Of a DNA stretch of 64,000 nucleotides, positions 60,827 through 64,000 are shown in pieces (position 1 is the first letter of the stretch; each line of letters opens with the position of its first letter). The stretch covers positions 10,125 to 74,124 of the forward strand of contig JBAQPU010000002.1 in NCBI GenBank assembly GCA_049306095.1, given 5' to 3'. The notes beneath the pieces are model-generated. The model did no database searches, was not told the DNA's origin, and saw nothing but the letters and a program-made list of their open reading frames with translations. A program made the position numbers and the translations under genes. This DNA comes from UBA2336 sp049306095. GTDB taxonomy: Bacteria > Bacteroidota > Bacteroidia > Cytophagales > Cyclobacteriaceae.

Positions 60827-61248
60827 GGAAGTATCTTCTGATAGGCATCTCGTTGAGTGTGCTGGCAATAATATACTTTTTTCAGCGGGTAAGTTATGCT
60901 GCTTTTATCAATGCTTTTTTGCCGGAAGCTATTCACATTGTAAGTCCGGGCTTAATCTTTATAGTAAATAAAACAACGCGACTGATTCTGAATGACCTTG
61001 CCTGCATGATTTTTATTTACGCTGTTTTTCAAAGTCGTGTTTACCTGAGGGCTTCGTTTTATCTTTTTCTTATTGAGTTGCTCGTATTATTACCTTTTTA
61101 TTTTGTTTTGAAATTAAATTTGGAAGGTGATTCAGAACTTTCGTCTCCGCTTCTTTCTCAATTGCATCGTCTTATAGTAAATCCGCTATTGATGTTTTTA
61201 CTCATGATGGGATTCGTGTATCAGAAATTAACTTATAAAAAGTCGTGA
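60823..61248 (+). CDS. exosortase F system-associated membrane protein
   Basis: A 141-residue protein with about four hydrophobic segments (4-20, 60-76, 79-97, 118-135). The order and motifs (RVSYAAFINAFLPEAIHI, LILNDLACMIFIYAVFQS, LHRLIVNPLLMFLLMMGF) fit the partner protein found directly after xrtF in Bacteroidota. Function is unknown but genetic linkage is strict. It overlaps xrtF by 4 bp. Confidence 0.85.
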   Translation: MRKYLLIGISLSVLAIIYFFQRVSYAAFINAFLPEAIHIVSPGLIFIVNKTTRLILNDLACMIFIYAVFQSRVYLRASFYLFLIELLVLLPFYFVLKLNLEGDSELSSPLLSQLHRLIVNPLLMFLLMMGFVYQKLTYKKS

Positions 61249-61255
61249 CGTTGCA

Positions 61256-62374
61256 ATGGCTACACCAATCACCATACCGCTTTCGTACAACCCTATCGAT
61301 ATATCTAAACTATCCGAAGTACTTACCCGGTATGATGGTGTTCATCACAATCAAATCGTTGCTGATTTTGAAAGGACGTTAAGCGAAACAACAGGCGCCC
61401 CGCATGTGGTTGCTTTAAATTCAGGTACTTCGGCCATTCACCTGGCGCTGAAGGTGTTGGGTGTTGAAGCAGGTGACTACGTGATTGTACCCACGTTCAC
61501 GTATGTAGCAACCATTAACCCCGTTCGGTACCTGGGAGCCATACCGGTTTTTATTGATTCAGAGCCGGAAACGTGGAACATGAATCCACACTTGCTGGAA
61601 CAAGCTATTCAGGATTTAAAGCGAGAAGGCAAGCCCCTAAAAGCCATCATTTTAGTCCATACATACGGGATGCCGTGTAAATTGGATGATATATTGCAAC
61701 TTGCTGATTATCATAAGATTCCGGTTGTCGAAGATGCTGCTGAGTCGTTAGGCTCTACCTACCGTGGCCAACAGGTGGGTACTTTTGGGGATATTGGTAT
61801 TTACTCCTTTAACAATAACAAGATCGTTACCACCTATGGAGGGGGTGCCTTGGTAGCAAAAAGGCCTGATTGGATTCAAAAAGCAAGGTTTTATGCCAGT
61901 CAGGCCCGGGAGCAACTGCCTTACTATGAGCATAAGGAAGTAGGTTACAACTTGGCTATGAGTCCCTTGTGCGCGGCTTCGGGAATAACGCAATTGCCTG
62001 AATTAGGAAGGAGAATAAAGGACAGAAGAGAAATTTTTGAATATTATTCTACCAGTCTTTCTGGATATGAAGTGCAATTTCAGTCCGAAAATGAAGATAA
62101 TCGGTCAAATAGGTGGCTTTCTGCGGTCCTTTTTAAGGATTTGGCAACGAAAGACCGTGTAACGTCCGTCCTGGCATCTGAAGGAATTGAAACCAGACCT
62201 TTATGGAGACCTATGCATGATCAGCCAGTATTTTTGACCTATAAAAAGTATGCTAACGATTTATCGATGGACTATTTCAACCGTGGCCTGTGCTTACCTT
62301 CTGGAGGAGATTTACAGGCCGAAGCACTTCAAAAGGTTGTGGAGTTACTGAAGCAAAAATTAGGTTACAAATGA
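61256..62374 (+). CDS. DegT/DnrJ/EryC1-type sugar aminotransferase
   Basis: A 372-residue PLP enzyme. SGTSAIHLALKVLGV near 57-71, VPTFTYVATINPV, EDAAESLGSTYRG near 159-171 and the PLP lysine K189 in SFNNNK are typical of PglE/WecE/LegC enzymes that aminate 4-keto-6-deoxy sugars. It probably works with the PglD-like acetyltransferase. A 4,6-dehydratase for the substrate is not in the window. Last gene of the + strand glycan operon. Confidence 0.94.
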   Translation: MATPITIPLSYNPIDISKLSEVLTRYDGVHHNQIVADFERTLSETTGAPHVVALNSGTSAIHLALKVLGVEAGDYVIVPTFTYVATINPVRYLGAIPVFIDSEPETWNMNPHLLEQAIQDLKREGKPLKAIILVHTYGMPCKLDDILQLADYHKIPVVEDAAESLGSTYRGQQVGTFGDIGIYSFNNNKIVTTYGGGALVAKRPDWIQKARFYASQAREQLPYYEHKEVGYNLAMSPLCAASGITQLPELGRRIKDRREIFEYYSTSLSGYEVQFQSENEDNRSNRWLSAVLFKDLATKDRVTSVLASEGIETRPLWRPMHDQPVFLTYKKYANDLSMDYFNRGLCLPSGGDLQAEALQKVVELLKQKLGYK

Positions 62375-62580
62375 AGTTTGGGGGGTATTTAACGGGATGA
62401 AGTTCATTATTTTGTATATTTTTGTTCAAACTGTGAAAACTGATAAAATAAGGATGATGATTTAAGCTTGCAGAGTAGGCTTTAGTTATTTTTCAGATCA
62501 GTATTTCACGTGAAAAAATAAGCAACTTGAACTTTCTTCATTCACTAAACGAATGACAGGGATGGTCATTTTAAAATAAT
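62375..62580 (+). other. spacer and probable leader of the repeat adhesin
   Basis: 206 bp without an ORF. A TATTTTTG element at 62417-62424 matches the -7 consensus, but no TTG sits at the right distance upstream. An AT-rich stretch follows up to the start at 62581. The glycan operon therefore probably ends here and the adhesin has its own promoter. Confidence 0.35.
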
Positions 62581-64000
62581 ATGTTGTCTATCAGTTCTAT
62601 GGAAAATAAATTCAATTCCCCTGTGTTCCTGACAAGAATAAGCAATCAATTCCTTCTGTTGGTGGCGTTCGTTCTTATCGTTGGTACGTTAAAGGCGCAA
62701 ACGGTCACGACCACTGGTAGTGGAAACTGGAGTTCAACTACACCCGATGCACCGTGGCCCGGTGGTACTATACCAGGGGCCGGAGCTGATATTATTGTTG
62801 GGAATGGGTTTACACTAACGGTAGATGGGATTCGCACGTGTAATTCGCTTTCGGGCGGAAATGGTTCTATCGTTAACGTGAATGCACAGCTTGACATCAC
62901 AACTAATCTTGTTATTGGGGATGGTACCACGTTTAATGCAAGCAATACATTAAATGTTGGAGGTACCACCACAGTCGGACAAGGAACGAGCGGAATTATT
63001 TCAATAGTAACAACTGGAACTAAGCGTTTTTCAGGGTTGGTGACGATTAACAACGGTGCAAGTTGGAGTAACGCTGCAGAGGCTGTAGTCTATCGTGGCG
63101 GTATTACCAATAATGGATCTTTTTCTGCCGGAACAGGTACACAAACGTTCAATACCAATTCACAGGCACTCACAGGAACGTTCATCATACCGAGAGTTAC
63201 CGTTACCGGTGGAGCCGTAGTGCTGACCAACACCAACACGTTAACAGTAGGCACCGCGTTGAGCGGCAGTGGCCGTATCACCCAGGGAGTAGGGGCGACC
63301 TTAAACATTGGTGGCACAAGCGGTATCACCAACATGACTGCCACAGCGAGTGGCAATACCGTGAACTATACAGGTGCAGCACAAACTATTCATAGCAACG
63401 CGTATGAAAACCTGGGGTTATCAGGAAGTGGAGTAAAAACATTACAGGCAGGCACGACAGCCATCACTGGAGATTTGATTTTAAGCGGAACGGTTTCAAC
63501 AACAGGCGTAGCGGGTTTAACCATCGGAGGAGATTTGAATATCGGAACAGGTACTACGTTTACGACCGGCTCGTTTACGCATAATGTTGGCGGAGATTTT
63601 ACTAATAACGGAACGTTTACCGGCACAGGCAGCACCGTTGAATTCAACGGAGCGGCACAGAACATCACAGGAAGTTCAACCACATTCAACAACCTGACCT
63701 TATCGGGATCAGGTGTTAAAACCATTGGAGTACCTACGCTTACCGTTTCAAGCGCTCTGACTATCGACAATGGAGCCTCGGCAGCCTTAAGCAGCGCGAC
63801 CCACACCGCCAATTCACTTGTATTGGGAGGAGCTGTTCAGCAATCTGGTACGTGGGGTAGTTCAAGTTCAGCGGCAACCAATCAGAACGATACCTTCTTC
63901 AGTGGCACCGGACTGGTTACAGTAGCCACAGGAGCAAATACATTTTACTCCATAGCGAGCACCGCATGGAATTTAAATACGACCTGGTCGACTACAGGCT
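62581..64000 (+). CDS. large secreted repeat adhesin (3' end beyond window)
   Basis: The + strand frame from ATG 62581 (or ATG 62599, MENKFNSPVF) stays open to the window end, at least 473 residues. A signal peptide is clear: basic start, FLLLVAFVLIVGTL core and cleavage after K-A-Q. The mature part is rich in Gly, Thr, Ser and Asn with repeated blocks such as (L)xLSGSGVKT(L/I), GGDL/FxN and NYTGAAQ/FNGAAQ that suggest a beta-helix/filamentous adhesin. Length and the C-terminal anchor (T9SS, exosortase or other) are off the edge. Opposite-strand ORFs here are shadows of this codon bias. Confidence 0.88.
   Translation, partial: MLSISSMENKFNSPVFLTRISNQFLLLVAFVLIVGTLKAQTVTTTGSGNWSSTTPDAPWPGGTIPGAGADIIVGNGFTLTVDGIRTCNSLSGGNGSIVNVNAQLDITTNLVIGDGTTFNASNTLNVGGTTTVGQGTSGIISIVTTGTKRFSGLVTINNGASWSNAAEAVVYRGGITNNGSFSAGTGTQTFNTNSQALTGTFIIPRVTVTGGAVVLTNTNTLTVGTALSGSGRITQGVGATLNIGGTSGITNMTATASGNTVNYTGAAQTIHSNAYENLGLSGSGVKTLQAGTTAITGDLILSGTVSTTGVAGLTIGGDLNIGTGTTFTTGSFTHNVGGDFTNNGTFTGTGSTVEFNGAAQNITGSSTTFNNLTLSGSGVKTIGVPTLTVSSALTIDNGASAALSSATHTANSLVLGGAVQQSGTWGSSSSAATNQNDTFFSGTGLVTVATGANTFYSIASTAWNLNTTWSTTG

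Noticed and set aside
62646..63812. Three - strand ORFs opposite the adhesin
   Set aside because: Val/Pro-rich shadows produced by the Thr/Asn/Gly codon bias of the + strand gene.

Overview
The window looks like chromosome from a Bacteroidota bacterium, probably Cytophagales/Cytophagia-like. Supporting signs are a TTG-N19-TAnnTTTG promoter, few Shine-Dalgarno leaders, a fused alpha/beta 2-oxoacid dehydrogenase E1, an XrtF-type exosortase with its partner protein, a UMF1-type permease and a large secreted repeat adhesin. Gene names rest on motifs and family resemblance read from the translations; no database search was run.

Layout. 1-1.8 kb: end of a metallo-beta-lactamase-fold hydrolase, a small conserved protein and miaA. 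1.9-15.5 kb: a loose group of glycan genes (five glycosyltransferases, two NodB-type deacetylase-like proteins, two methyltransferases, a flippase) mixed with ruvC, a SpoIIE-type phosphatase, tatD and an asparaginase. 16.6-21.2 kb: a 4.5-kb integrative element inserted at the 3' end of tRNA-Ser(GGA), with a tyrosine recombinase, repeated arm-type sites at both ends, a tightly overlapping operon of mostly unrecognised small proteins and tandem terminators. 21.4-27.7 kb: housekeeping genes (UMF1 permease, AMP nucleosidase, alanine dehydrogenase, fused E1). 27.9-33.7 kb: a sulfate-activation block (SLC13 permease, cysC, cysD, cysN, cysQ) interrupted by a GIY-YIG nuclease gene lying between inverted REP-like repeats. 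33.7-62.4 kb: a large surface-polysaccharide locus, all on the + strand. From 62.6 kb a giant secreted repeat protein runs off the right edge.

How the big locus works (family knowledge plus inference). Sugar donors: UDP-xylose (uxs), GDP-fucose (gmd, fcl), a CMP-nonulosonate (neuB, neuC, neuA), UDP-ManNAc (wecB) and an acetamido sugar (aminotransferase, PglD-like acetyltransferase). Initiation: both a polytopic WecA/WbpL-like transferase and a monotopic PglC-like one are present. Assembly: several glycosyltransferases, a second Wzx flippase and a Wzy-like polymerase. Export: a Wza-like lipoprotein and a Wzc-like tyrosine kinase with an 11-fold Gly-Tyr tail. An exosortase pair sits in the same operon, so protein sorting and glycan synthesis may be linked.

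At the base level, short 7-bp tandem repeats recur at gene junctions in the first 31 kb, and REP-like palindromes recur near 21 and 32.5 kb. The strongest candidates for something undescribed are the 4.5-kb tRNA-Ser element and the repeat-flanked GIY-YIG unit.
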